Of a stretch of 64,000 bases of DNA, positions 38,870 through 48,180 are shown one piece after another. Under the pieces are notes generated by a model. That model ran no database searches, was not told the DNA's origin, and saw only the letters and a program-made list of their open reading frames with translations. Within the stretch, counting starts at the first letter, position 1. Each line of letters opens with the position of its first letter. Source of the stretch: Marinobacter sp. SS5-14b. Its GTDB lineage: Bacteria; Pseudomonadota; Gammaproteobacteria; Pseudomonadales; Oleiphilaceae. Location: contig NZ_JASSVM010000001.1 of assembly GCF_030541005.1 (NCBI RefSeq), positions 124,001 to 188,000 on the forward strand. Direction: 5' to 3'. Made by a program: the position numbers and the translations under genes.

Positions 38870-40465
38870 GTGGGCGAGGTAGTGAAAGACGAATATCAGA
38901 CGGATTACGTCGCAGGCCAGGATAATGTCAATCCTTTTGGTCTCGATCTGCATAACTGGGTGTTCCCGGTTACGTCAGTCATTGTGGTGCTGTTCGTTAT
39001 TGGCACCCTTATCTTTCCAGGAGAGTCGAAAGCACTCCTGGACGGCGCCAAAGGCGCGATTATCAACAATTTTGATTGGTTCTTTATCCTGAGTGCGAAT
39101 GTCTTTGTGGTGTTCAGTCTCTCGTTGATCTTTTTGCCAGTTGGCAAAATTCGCCTGGGTGGCCAGGATGCAAAGCCTGAGTTCTCGACCATGTCCTGGT
39201 TCGCCATGCTCTTTGCGGCCGGCATGGGTATCGGTCTCATGTTCTGGGCGGTTGCAGAGCCGGTTGCCTATTACACCGGGCACTGGGACCTTTCGCCATT
39301 CAATGTGACACCGGAAACGCCCGAGGCCCGGGACTTGGCCATGGGCGCCACCATGTATCATTGGGGCCTGCATCCATGGGCTGTGTATGCAGTGGTGGCA
39401 CTGTCGCTGGCATTTTTTGCCTACAACAAGAATATGCCGCTGACGATTCGCTCGGCTTTCTTTCCGTTGTTGCGTGATCGTGTGTGGGGCTGGCCCGGGC
39501 ATATTATTGATGTGCTGGCGGTTGTGGCTACGATCTTCGGGCTGGCAACCTCGCTGGGCTTTGGTGCACAGCAGGCCGCTTCTGGTCTGGACTATTTATT
39601 TGACACCTCGTCAGGCGTAAACGTGCAAATGGCGATCATTACCGGTGTCACGTTCGTTGCGCTTATCTCGGTGCTTCGCGGCTTGGACGGCGGTGTTAAG
39701 GTGCTCAGTAACTTCAACATGGTTGTAGCGGCTGTCCTGTTGCTGTTCGTGATATTCGCCGGGCCGACGATGGCTATTATCGATACGATTTGGGTGACGA
39801 GTTCAAGCTATGTTGCCAATTTTGTACCGCTCAGTAATCCGTTTGGCCGTGAAGACGAAGGCTGGATGCGTGCCTGGACTGTGTTTTATTGGGCCTGGTG
39901 GATTTCCTGGTCACCGTTCGTAGGCATGTTTATTGCCCGGGTGTCCAAAGGGCGCACGGTGCGTGAGTTTGTGACCGCAGTGCTGATCATTCCAACCCTG
40001 ATTACCATTGTGTGGATGAGCACCTTTGGTGGCTCGGCACTGGATCAGATGCAGAACGGCATTGGTGAGTTGGCGGCCAACGGCTTACAGGAGGTTCCGC
40101 TGGCGATGTTCCAGATGCTCGAAAACCTGCCGATGACCGCCATCATGTCCTTTGTTGGTATTGTCCTGGTGTTGGTGTTCTTTATTACGTCCTCTGACTC
40201 CGGGTCGTTGGTTATTGACAGCATCACTGCAGGTGGTAAAACCGATGCGCCGACCGCACAGCGTGTGTTCTGGGTTGTGATGGAAGGGGCGATTGCCGCT
40301 GCTCTGATTTTCGGTGGAGGTGCTGATGCCCTCGGCGCAATTCAGGCTTCTGCCATCAGTGCGGGGCTGCCGTTTACGGTCGTTTTGCTTGTTATGTGTT
40401 GGAGTCTGATGAAAGGCCTGACCCATGAAAGAAAGCTGTTAATACAGCGGGGCGAGTTGACCTGA
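38870..40465 (+). CDS. BCCT-family betaine/choline/carnitine transporter
   Basis: Twelve-helix symporter for quaternary ammonium osmolytes. Family signatures: GMGIGLMFWAVAEPVAYY, and the Trp-rich segment at about residues 336-355 (YWAWWISWSPFVGMFIARVS) followed by KGRTVREF. GTG 38870 is chosen because AGGAGG (38857-38862) lies 7 nt upstream, giving 531 aa; a longer frame from TTG 38798 lacks a ribosome site. A TTTGAGCTCAAA palindrome (38760-38771) upstream may be an operator. The nearby RimK-like cassette may share an osmotic theme. Confidence 0.95.
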   Translation: MGEVVKDEYQTDYVAGQDNVNPFGLDLHNWVFPVTSVIVVLFVIGTLIFPGESKALLDGAKGAIINNFDWFFILSANVFVVFSLSLIFLPVGKIRLGGQDAKPEFSTMSWFAMLFAAGMGIGLMFWAVAEPVAYYTGHWDLSPFNVTPETPEARDLAMGATMYHWGLHPWAVYAVVALSLAFFAYNKNMPLTIRSAFFPLLRDRVWGWPGHIIDVLAVVATIFGLATSLGFGAQQAASGLDYLFDTSSGVNVQMAIITGVTFVALISVLRGLDGGVKVLSNFNMVVAAVLLLFVIFAGPTMAIIDTIWVTSSSYVANFVPLSNPFGREDEGWMRAWTVFYWAWWISWSPFVGMFIARVSKGRTVREFVTAVLIIPTLITIVWMSTFGGSALDQMQNGIGELAANGLQEVPLAMFQMLENLPMTAIMSFVGIVLVLVFFITSSDSGSLVIDSITAGGKTDAPTAQRVFWVVMEGAIAAALIFGGGADALGAIQASAISAGLPFTVVLLVMCWSLMKGLTHERKLLIQRGELT

Positions 40466-40479
40466 TCAGGTAACCGTCG

Positions 40480-40520
40480 CATAAAAAAACCGGGGCTTCA
40501 TCAGTCCCGGTTTTTTTATG
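40480..40520. terminator. Bidirectional terminator between BCCT and ATP-grasp genes
   Basis: A 15-bp perfect stem: CATAAAAAAACCGGG (40480-40494) with CCCGGTTTTTTTATG (40506-40520), loop of 11. T runs on both strands serve the converging genes. Confidence 0.93.
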
Positions 40521-40536
40521 CCTGAGCCCGAAGGGC

Positions 40537-41484
40537 TCAGCGCCTACTGAACGCTTCCATCGCATACTGCGCCCTTTCCCGGGGGCTGAAATGGGGGCGT
40601 TTCAGAGCTTCGATATTCTTCAGCCGGGGCAGCAGTCCACAGCCATTGGCCATCTGAATCGCAAGCCCTGGGCGGGCGTTTAGCTCCAACAATAGCGGGC
40701 CTTCCTGGGCATCGACGACCAAATCCACGCCCATGTAGCCAAGCCCGGTGGCTTCATAACAGCGCGCGGCCATTTCCAGCATGTCTTCCCATGCCTCAAT
40801 GTGAATGTTTTCAAGAGTCAGGCCGGTATCCGGGTGCAAGGTGATGGGCCGGTTAAACTGGACGGCGTTCAATCCCTTGCCAGTGCCAATATCCAGCCCC
40901 ACGCCCACCGCGCCCTGGTGTAAATTGGCTTTGCCATCCGACGCCTTGGTGGCCAGGCGCAGCATCGCCATCACCGGATAACCCTGAAACACGATGATGC
41001 GAATATCCGGTACCCCCTGGAACGAATACTTCGCCAGAGCAGGAGAGGATTGCACCAGGTTTTCTACGATCGCGACATCCGGCGTGCCGGCCAGGGAATA
41101 AAGCCCGGCCAGAATGTTGGTCAGGTGCCGCTCAAGCATCGCCACGGATATGCGTGCGCCGGATGCTTTGACGAAGTCATCACCATCTCGCCCGATAATC
41201 ACTGTGATGCCTTTGCCGCCGGAACCTTTGGCAGGTTTGATGGCAAACCCTGAAAGGTCTTCCGCCATTTCCCGGAAATGGGAAATCTCATGTTGCTGGC
41301 GAACTACCTGCAGCAGCTTTGGTGTTGTCACGCCGTACTCACTGACGGCCAGCTTGGTTTTTAGCTTGTTGTCGACGAGTGGGTAGGATGAGCGTTCATT
41401 GTACCGGGCAATGTAATCCACATTGCGCCGGTTCATATTCAGCATTCCGAGCCTGGTCAGACTGCGAGGGGAAATCCAGTCCAT
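40537..41484 (-). CDS. RimK-like ATP-grasp ligase (alpha-L-glutamate ligase-related)
   Basis: ATP-grasp amide-bond ligase, 315 aa, of the alpha-L-glutamate ligase-related family. ATP loop KPAKGSGGKG (83-92), metal ligands D254 (GVDLVVD) and E267/N269 (LLLELNARPG) are intact, so it should be active. Substrates unknown. Last gene of a three-gene minus-strand operon: it starts 1 nt after the transglutaminase-like stop. Unlike ribosomal RimK it is encoded with a membrane and a lipoprotein partner. Confidence 0.92.
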   Translation of the reverse strand: MDWISPRSLTRLGMLNMNRRNVDYIARYNERSSYPLVDNKLKTKLAVSEYGVTTPKLLQVVRQQHEISHFREMAEDLSGFAIKPAKGSGGKGITVIIGRDGDDFVKASGARISVAMLERHLTNILAGLYSLAGTPDVAIVENLVQSSPALAKYSFQGVPDIRIIVFQGYPVMAMLRLATKASDGKANLHQGAVGVGLDIGTGKGLNAVQFNRPITLHPDTGLTLENIHIEAWEDMLEMAARCYEATGLGYMGVDLVVDAQEGPLLLELNARPGLAIQMANGCGLLPRLKNIEALKRPHFSPRERAQYAMEAFSRR

Positions 41485-41485
41485 G

Positions 41486-43003
41486 TCAGTCGTAGGCCTT
41501 CATCGGGGTGAAACGCCGAAGTTCGCTGAGCTTGTAGCCGGTGTACTGGCCCATCAACAGAATTAGCCCCAGGATCACCAGATGCAGTTCGGGGAAGTTG
41601 AACGTCAGGTGGCCCGCCAGAGGCGTGCTCATGGCCAGGTAGGCGCAGATGGCGACAAACAGACTGCCGGTGCCTTGTGCCAGAACTTCCCGGGGACCTT
41701 CCTCTTCCCACAGAATCGACATGCGCTCAATCGTCCATGCGATGATCACCATGGGAAAGAAGGTGACCGTCATGCCGGTATTAAAGCCCATCTGGTAACC
41801 CACAATGCTCAACCCGGCGGTGATGAAAATGACCAGAATGATCAGCGCGGAAATCCGTGAGACCAATAGCAGGTTAAGGCTCGACAAGTAGCCTCGGAGC
41901 AAAAGCCCGATAGCCACCACCGAGAGAAAGGCAATCAACCCTGGCACCAGGGTGGTCTGAACAAAGGCTACTGCGATCAGCACCGGCATGAAGGTGCCGG
42001 AGGTTCGCACGCCAATAACAATGCGCATGAAGGCGACCATCAGTGCGCCGATGGGTAGCAGCAGTAACATGCGGAACATGCTTTGTTCTTCAATGGGAAG
42101 CTGGTAGAAGCTCAGCACGCTCAGTCCGTTGGAACTTGCCTCCAGGGTTGCCAGCTGCAGTGCCGGTACCGTTTGGCGAAGCATGGAAAAGCTCACTTGT
42201 GAGTTGTCACCACCCAGTACATCCAGCAGAGATTCCGAACCCTGTCGCCATAGCAGCAGGTTCTCCGGAACCCCCTGTTCGGCCGTGCGCGGATCAAAAG
42301 TCAGCCAGCGCTTGCCGTTGTAGATCTGCAGGAAGGGCACCAGTTGTTGCCGGCGGCGGGCGTCTTCCAGCTTCAGCGCGTCGGCAGTGCGAGCGGCAAT
42401 GCCCGCGTGGTTAAGCATGCGAACCAGCAGTCTGAGATAGTTTTCATCCGATACCAGCAGCGTTGTGTTCTGGGTGCGGTTGTCTGGCTGCATCAACAGA
42501 ATCAGTTCCCGGGTCATACTTTCCGGAGAGCTTGATCGTTCCGTTGCCTGGCTCAGTAGTTCGCGCACGGCCGTTGCCTGGGGCTCTTCCCAGAAGACTG
42601 CCTGGGGCCGGGGGGGCCGTGCAGGGCGCTGTTCGGGCGCGGTTTCATCCGGAACAAACTGGGCTTTGAAATACAACGTCTGCGGCCCGGTGACTTCGCG
42701 TTTGGTCCACTCTGCGCGCCGGCTACCAGAGCTCTCCAGAATTGAGAATCCATAGCCGGGCGAGGCGGCCTGTTCGGTCAGGATGCGAAAGCCCGGTGGT
42801 TGTTGGGGAATGTGCAGGTTAACCTGGGCGGGGTCGCCCTGGCCTTCAAAGTCTACCCTGGCTTCAATCATCCACACCGGACGTTGTTCTCCGGTCATCC
42901 ACGGGATGCCAAGCTCAATATGGCGCCAGGTGGCGAAGGATATGCCCGCTGTAATCAGGAGAAATACAGCCACATAGAAAGGGATGCGGGACCTTACGGT
43001 CAT
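41486..43003 (-). CDS. Inactive transglutaminase-like protein with seven TM helices
   Basis: 505 aa. N-terminal TM (FYVAVFLLITAGISFATW), a periplasmic part (about residues 30-310) whose C-terminal half has a transglutaminase-like fold (LRLLVRMLNHAGIAARTADAL, KRWLTFDPRTAEQG) without an evident catalytic Cys-His-Asp set, then seven TM helices from about residue 315 (LLLLPIGALMVAFMRIVIG onward). The start overlaps the protease stop by 4 nt (ATGA), so the genes are translationally coupled. It probably links the outer lipoprotein protease to the cytosolic ligase. Confidence 0.88.
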   Translation of the reverse strand: MTVRSRIPFYVAVFLLITAGISFATWRHIELGIPWMTGEQRPVWMIEARVDFEGQGDPAQVNLHIPQQPPGFRILTEQAASPGYGFSILESSGSRRAEWTKREVTGPQTLYFKAQFVPDETAPEQRPARPPRPQAVFWEEPQATAVRELLSQATERSSSPESMTRELILLMQPDNRTQNTTLLVSDENYLRLLVRMLNHAGIAARTADALKLEDARRRQQLVPFLQIYNGKRWLTFDPRTAEQGVPENLLLWRQGSESLLDVLGGDNSQVSFSMLRQTVPALQLATLEASSNGLSVLSFYQLPIEEQSMFRMLLLLPIGALMVAFMRIVIGVRTSGTFMPVLIAVAFVQTTLVPGLIAFLSVVAIGLLLRGYLSSLNLLLVSRISALIILVIFITAGLSIVGYQMGFNTGMTVTFFPMVIIAWTIERMSILWEEEGPREVLAQGTGSLFVAICAYLAMSTPLAGHLTFNFPELHLVILGLILLMGQYTGYKLSELRRFTPMKAYD

Positions 43004-43806
43004 GCGTCGTCTCCCGTGGAAGTTTGGTCAACGTAAGACTTTGGCAGTTCAGTGGCGAACTCTTTGCCTACGTCAATGAGCATCACGTCGCGCAGTACGT
43101 TGCGGCCAATCAGCACTTCGTAAGTCAGGTTGGTACGATCTGCCAGGGTAAATTCGGCAACCTGCTGGTGGTCGCCAATGGCAAATTGAAGCTCAACCAC
43201 GACACGGCGTTCTGCTTCGTCGGCTGCCGACTGGATGATCTTCACCCGGCGGGAAACTTCTTTTTCCATGGTTACCCATTGTTCACTTTCCGCTCCGGGG
43301 ACCGGCACCTCAAAGCGCACCCAGTTGCCACCATCCCGTTCAAAGCGTTTAACGTTGCGAGCATGAATGGAAGAGGTTTCGGCACCGCTGTCTATACGCG
43401 CGGTGTAAACAATGCCCGGGTCTGCCAGGAACAGTTTTTCGACTTCTCCGACTACCACTTTCCCTTTCAGGCGATCAGCCCGACCGGTGTCTTTAGGGGG
43501 CGGGGGGCAGCTTTGCCGAACCACGGGTGGCGGGCAGCTAGGCTTTTCGACCTGGGTCGAGATGGCGTCCAGAATGGTCTGGGTGGCCTGTTGGCTCTGG
43601 TTCAGCAACTGCTCTTGGCGCACCCCCGCATTACTCTCCATTGTGACCAGCGTGGCGCGCTGTTTGTTGACCGCAGTGCGGATGTCTTCAACCCCTTCCT
43701 TAGGCACCATGAAATAGTGATCCGCTGCGCACCCGGACAGCGCAATCATCAGTGCTGATACCCCGGATGCGAGCAAAATCCGGGGCCGCAAGAACGTGTA
43801 ACCCAT
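43000..43806 (-). CDS. RimB-like retropepsin lipoprotein ('ATP-dependent zinc protease' family)
   Basis: 268 aa. Lipoprotein signal with lipobox LSGC (C26), a coiled-coil stretch (~40-90), a Pro/Cys linker (CPPPVVRQSCPPPP), then the family domain (~115-260) with the retropepsin-type motif IDSGAETSSIHA (D139). The family is often named a zinc protease, but the motif points to an aspartic fold as in RimB. It begins the operon with the inactive transglutaminase and ATP-grasp genes. Confidence 0.9.
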   Translation of the reverse strand: MGYTFLRPRILLASGVSALMIALSGCAADHYFMVPKEGVEDIRTAVNKQRATLVTMESNAGVRQEQLLNQSQQATQTILDAISTQVEKPSCPPPVVRQSCPPPPKDTGRADRLKGKVVVGEVEKLFLADPGIVYTARIDSGAETSSIHARNVKRFERDGGNWVRFEVPVPGAESEQWVTMEKEVSRRVKIIQSAADEAERRVVVELQFAIGDHQQVAEFTLADRTNLTYEVLIGRNVLRDVMLIDVGKEFATELPKSYVDQTSTGDDA

Positions 43807-43940
43807 GAATGTCCCCTGAATTGGCTGCGCTTATAAACCGGTGTTGGACTCCGGGCAGCCACTGGATGTGTTGTCGGTCAGGTGGGAGAGTATACTACAA
43901 GCCGCCTGTATCGCGACTTTACAGATGGTTAAGGCGGGGT

Positions 43941-44507
43941 TTAGCTGCCGAGGAACGGGCCTTTGCCCAGGGGGGTTTCCGAGCGCAGGTATTCCTGAAT
44001 AACCGGTGAGCAATTCAGGTAAAAAAGCAGCAGCTCTCTTTGAATGTCCTGATCCTGAATGCGGGATGCAAAGCCGATCACTTCTTTCAGGGTGCGGTCA
44101 TCCTCGGCGGCGTTATCCGGGGCCGTAAACGATTGTCCGTAGCGTGCACGCAACAACGTGGTTACCCGTTCCAGGTGGAACTCGCCAGTATGGGTGATAT
44201 GGGGCAGGAGCTTCACGCCGCTTCTACGGCCGGATGGCTGCTCTTTCGCCCACTCCGGATCGTCCTCCGGGCTGCTGGCCTGCAGGAAATCTGCTCCGAG
44301 TTTTCTCCAGAGTTCTTTGAACATGCTCTGTTCCCGCCATTGGGCGCCCAGTAAATTGACCACTAAAGCGTTATACGATGTGTTCCATGGTTTTAGATGA
44401 ATTTTTATCTTGCGTCCATAGAACAAACGGCGCAATTGCGCTAAATGCCAATCAGTCGATGCCGTCTCTGAGGCTTTGTCCCGGTATGGAGCAAAAGGTT
44501 CCGGCAT
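43941..44507 (-). CDS. Hypothetical protein (188 aa)
   Basis: No family recognised. The N-terminal half is basic and Trp-rich (DWHLAQLRRLFYGRKIKIHL, NALVVNLLGAQWREQ), the middle acidic (SSPEDDPEWAKEQ), and the end helical with LLLFYLNCSPVIQEYL. No signal peptide or TM, so probably cytoplasmic. The start lacks a good ribosome site; a downstream Met (MFKELWRKLG) is an alternative. It is 134 nt upstream of the retropepsin-transglutaminase-ligase operon on the same strand and diverges from rmuC. Confidence 0.6.
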   Translation of the reverse strand: MPEPFAPYRDKASETASTDWHLAQLRRLFYGRKIKIHLKPWNTSYNALVVNLLGAQWREQSMFKELWRKLGADFLQASSPEDDPEWAKEQPSGRRSGVKLLPHITHTGEFHLERVTTLLRARYGQSFTAPDNAAEDDRTLKEVIGFASRIQDQDIQRELLLFYLNCSPVIQEYLRSETPLGKGPFLGS

Positions 44508-44582
44508 TGGGGTAGACTGTCAGGCTTTGGTCTTTGCTATCAGTATTGAATAAACCCACCGCATTTCAAGGAGAAATGGCCC

Positions 44583-46067
44583 GTGCTTGAGGCATTTACC
44601 CAAATCATCATCGCCCGGCCAGACATCGCTGCGGGCGGGTTGGTCGCGTTGTTGGTTAGTTGCCTGTTGGTTTTGGGCTTGTTGTTTCGCAGCCTGGTGG
44701 AACGCAGTCGGTTGCGCCGGCAACTGGCCGAGGTAAACCAGGCTAGCGCTTTGCACGACCAGCAAGTGGGCTACCTGGAACGCTCGTTGAGTGAGCAGCA
44801 AACCCGGGCTGAAAAACTGGAGCGTGCGATTGACGGTTGGCGGGACCAGGTTTCCGAACTCAAGGCAGACCTGCGGGAGCAGGAAGTCACCCTCGAGAAA
44901 GAACGCCGAAACACGGGCGAGAAGCTGGAGTTGCTGGAAAAGAACCGGGATGCCCTCAAGCAGGAATTCGAGAACCTGGCCAATCGCATCTTCGACCAGA
45001 AAAGTGAACGCTTCAGCCAGCAATCCAAAGCCAGCCTGGATTCTCTGCTCAACCCGTTCCGGGACCAGTTGCAGGATTTCCGCAAGCGGGTTGAAGACGT
45101 GTACACCACCGAAACCCGTGATCGCCAGGCCTTGCGCAGTGAAATCAAATCCCTTCAGGATCTGAACCGGCAGATCACCGAAGAAGCCGCCAACCTCACC
45201 AAAGCCCTGAAAGGCGACAAGAAGGTTCAGGGCAACTGGGGGGAGTTGATTCTCGAGCGGGTTCTGGAACGCTCGGGTTTGCGTAAAGGCGTGGAGTACG
45301 AAACTCAGGGCAGCTATCGGGACGGTGATAACCAGCTGCTGCGACCGGATGTGATCGTGCACCTGCCGGATCAGCGCAATCTGGTGGTGGACTCCAAGGT
45401 GTCTCTGGTGGCCTACCAGCAGTGGGTGATCGCCGAGGATGACGACGCCCGGGCAGACGCCCTGAAGCAGCATGTAGAAGCGGTACGCAACCACATCCGT
45501 ACTCTGAGTGAGAAAGACTACAGCCAGCTCAGCGGCCTGCATTCGCCCGATTTTGTGTTCCTGTTCATGCCCATTGAGCCGGCTTTTGTGGCGGCATTCC
45601 AGCAGGACGAGAACCTGTTCGCAGAAGCCTTCGAACGAAAGATTATTGTGGTAACACCTACCACTTTATTGGCCACATTGCGAACCATAGAAAACATCTG
45701 GCGTTATGAACGCCAGAGCCAGAATGCCCGTCGCATCGCCGACCGGGCCAGTGCCGTGTATGACAAGTTGCGGGTATTTGTGGAAGCCATGGAGCGCCTG
45801 GGCAGCCAGCTACACACCGCCCAGGGTACGTACGATAATGCGATGAATACCCTGACCCGAGGCCGTGGTAATCTCATTTCTCAAGCGAACCGGTTTGTTG
45901 AGTTGGGTGTTCGGGTGAAGAAGGAATTGTCCAAAAATATCGTGGACCAGGCCGAAGTGGACGCTGATGATCCCGACGATATGGATGAATCTCAACCCGC
46001 TGAGCCCCGCCGCGAGGTTGAGCCGGCAGAAGCGTTGCAAGACAGCACAGAAAGCAAGCAGGAGTAG
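44583..46067 (+). CDS. rmuC: DNA recombination protein RmuC
   Basis: Membrane-tethered protein of the RmuC family, which limits recombination at inverted repeats and has a nuclease-like core. N-terminal TM (ALLVSCLLVLGLLFRSL), long coiled coil (~40-140), then the RmuC domain (~170-420) with GNWGELILERVLERSGL, DVIVHLPDQRNLVVDSKVSL and FLFMPIEPAF. Acidic C-terminal tail. GTG start with AAGGAG 9 nt upstream. A periplasmic-protein gene follows 4 nt after the stop. Confidence 0.94.
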   Translation: MLEAFTQIIIARPDIAAGGLVALLVSCLLVLGLLFRSLVERSRLRRQLAEVNQASALHDQQVGYLERSLSEQQTRAEKLERAIDGWRDQVSELKADLREQEVTLEKERRNTGEKLELLEKNRDALKQEFENLANRIFDQKSERFSQQSKASLDSLLNPFRDQLQDFRKRVEDVYTTETRDRQALRSEIKSLQDLNRQITEEAANLTKALKGDKKVQGNWGELILERVLERSGLRKGVEYETQGSYRDGDNQLLRPDVIVHLPDQRNLVVDSKVSLVAYQQWVIAEDDDARADALKQHVEAVRNHIRTLSEKDYSQLSGLHSPDFVFLFMPIEPAFVAAFQQDENLFAEAFERKIIVVTPTTLLATLRTIENIWRYERQSQNARRIADRASAVYDKLRVFVEAMERLGSQLHTAQGTYDNAMNTLTRGRGNLISQANRFVELGVRVKKELSKNIVDQAEVDADDPDDMDESQPAEPRREVEPAEALQDSTESKQE

Positions 46068-46071
46068 CGGT

Positions 46072-46953
46072 ATGTTTTTAACAAGTAAGCGGCGTGCGCC
46101 GGTAGCCCGTTTATGGCTGACCGGCATGGTGTTGTCCTCCGCCCTGGTGGTGTTTTCCGGGCAGGCTCAGGCTCTGGAGCCGGAACATGAAATCCGTCGT
46201 TTGATGCTGGCCACCGAAGAGTCGGTCAGTGCCGGCCGCTGGAGCGAAGCGGGCGAATACCTGAACCGCCTGCAGACCATGGAAGGAGAAAAGCCGGCCG
46301 ACTACTTCTATTACCGTGGTAGAGCCATGTTGCAAGCCCAGCGCCTGAACGAGGCGCGCTCCGCCCTGGAGGCCTACGTCAGTCGCGTGGGGGCAGAAGG
46401 GCAGCATTATCAGGAATCCCTGAAGCTGATCACTGACATTGAAAAGGAAAGCAAGGCGACCGCCCGCGCGCTTGCGGAAGGTGATGGCGGGGTCAAGGAG
46501 CCGGTGGCCATCATTGAGCCTGCTGGCGGGGAAGATGTGCAAACCCTGAAACGCCTGTATCTTGCCAAATCCGATCGGGAAGCCCTGACCATTCACCTTA
46601 ACGCGTTGCTGGATGCCACCGGCTGGCGAAAGGACAAAACGGTCGTCCGGCTGGACCGGCCGGCGGATATTCAGTATCGGGTCACCCTGAACGACAGTGC
46701 TCTGAACATTCAGGAAATTCGTAGGGAGATAGACGGCACCACTGTTCGAACAACCAGCTCGTTACCGGTCTACGGGGTGAACCCGCAGCCCCGATGGGAC
46801 TGTGAGCCGGCAGTGGGTGCTTGCTGGATCTACGATCCCAGAGATGGCTCCCGTCTGTTTCAGTTGGCACAGAACCAGGGGCAGGTCAGTGACATTGCCC
46901 GGACCCTGGGCCGCCTCATCCGTAATTTGCAGCAGGGCAGCGGCGGCGCCTGA
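46072..46953 (+). CDS. Exported TPR-like protein of unknown function (293 aa)
   Basis: Signal peptide ending SGQAQA (about residue 34). Residues ~40-130 look like two or three TPR-type helix pairs (SAGRWSEAGEYLNRLQ; RAMLQAQRLNEARSALEAYV). The C-terminal half has no recognised family and includes CEPAVGAC, a likely disulfide. GGAG 7 nt before ATG 46072 supports this start; an earlier in-frame Met would overlap rmuC. Coupled to rmuC by a 4-nt gap. Confidence 0.8.
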   Translation: MFLTSKRRAPVARLWLTGMVLSSALVVFSGQAQALEPEHEIRRLMLATEESVSAGRWSEAGEYLNRLQTMEGEKPADYFYYRGRAMLQAQRLNEARSALEAYVSRVGAEGQHYQESLKLITDIEKESKATARALAEGDGGVKEPVAIIEPAGGEDVQTLKRLYLAKSDREALTIHLNALLDATGWRKDKTVVRLDRPADIQYRVTLNDSALNIQEIRREIDGTTVRTTSSLPVYGVNPQPRWDCEPAVGACWIYDPRDGSRLFQLAQNQGQVSDIARTLGRLIRNLQQGSGGA

Positions 46954-46959
46954 AGCTGA

Positions 46960-47991
46960 TCAGTGTGCCAGATCACCCCGTTCGCCTTCCCGCCAGGCGC
47001 CCGGGGTAACACCGGTCCACTTCTTGAACGCCCGGTGGAAGGTGGATGGCTCGGTAAAACCGACCCGTTCGGCTATATCATTAATGGGCAGCTCCTGATG
47101 GCTCAGGTAGTAGATGGCCATGTCTCGCCGCAGTAAATCCTTGATCTCCTGAAACGATGTGTTCTCCTGCTTTAAACGCCGCCGCAGAGTTTGCGGGCTG
47201 GTGTGCAGCTCCTGGGCTATCCAGTCGAAATCGGGCATGGGTTTCGAAAAGTCCCGACCAATCAATCCACGGATACGGCCCGTCCAGGTGTTGCTTTCAT
47301 CAGGGCGTGACAGTAAATCCGCAGGCGAGGTTTTCAGAAACTGCCGCATCTCCGGCTTGTCTCGAATCACCGGGGCAGACAGAAAGCGCTTGCTGAAGGT
47401 GAGGGCAGTGCAATCGGATTCAAACGACAGCGGGCAGCGGAATATGTGCCGGTATTCATCACCATGCTCCGGCCGAGGGTAACTGAATTCCGCTTTCTCC
47501 AGCTCCACCGGCTGCCCGATCAGCCAGCTGCCCAGCCTGTGCCAGATCACCAGAATGCTCTCCTGGAGGAAATAGGCGGGGTCGTGGAGTTCACCCTCGA
47601 TGCGGCTCACCAGGCGGGCATTGGTGTCGTTGGCTTCAAGCTCCATGCTGACCATCGGCTCAAATAGCCGGGAGAACCGGAATGCCTGCTGGAATACTTC
47701 TTCGAGCGTCTGGCAGTTGATTACCAGCGCACACATCGTGGCAAAGGTGCCATACCGCGCTCGCCGTGGCCCCATGCCCATAAACTCATCGTCGGTCCGG
47801 CTCCAGATAACCTGCATCAACCGGCTGAACTGGTCGCTGTTTACCCGGGCTTTTTCAATGCGCAGCAAATCCGGTGAAATGCCGGCTTCGTGCAGCAACA
47901 GGCGAGCATCCAGCCCGAGACGTTCGGCCCCCGACAGGGATGCCTCGACAAAATGCTTGGAAACCGTAAGGGTAGACATAACCAGAACCAT
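46960..47991 (-). CDS. AraC-family regulator, divergent from a CoA racemase gene
   Basis: 343-aa regulator with the same two-part build as the others here. HTH units WIAQELHTSPQTLRRRL and IAERVGFTEPSTFHRAF. MSTLTV at 47979 is an alternative start four residues in; neither has a convincing ribosome site. Divergent from the alpha-methylacyl-CoA racemase gene (189-nt gap), which it likely controls in response to a branched-chain or other acyl signal; inference. Confidence 0.9.
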   Translation of the reverse strand: MVLVMSTLTVSKHFVEASLSGAERLGLDARLLLHEAGISPDLLRIEKARVNSDQFSRLMQVIWSRTDDEFMGMGPRRARYGTFATMCALVINCQTLEEVFQQAFRFSRLFEPMVSMELEANDTNARLVSRIEGELHDPAYFLQESILVIWHRLGSWLIGQPVELEKAEFSYPRPEHGDEYRHIFRCPLSFESDCTALTFSKRFLSAPVIRDKPEMRQFLKTSPADLLSRPDESNTWTGRIRGLIGRDFSKPMPDFDWIAQELHTSPQTLRRRLKQENTSFQEIKDLLRRDMAIYYLSHQELPINDIAERVGFTEPSTFHRAFKKWTGVTPGAWREGERGDLAH

Positions 47992-48180
47992 CCGTAGAAA
48001 CGACGTTCATCATAAGTGGCCGGTGAGACAATGCAACCACCAGAGATGTTGGTTAAATGGAAGAAACGGCCAATTGGAATGAAGGAACCGGCAGTTGGCC
48101 CCGATGGCAAAACACGGCAGCATAAACCCGAATAACGAGACCGACCCAACCGGCACCCGCCATACCTAAAGGAGACCGCC

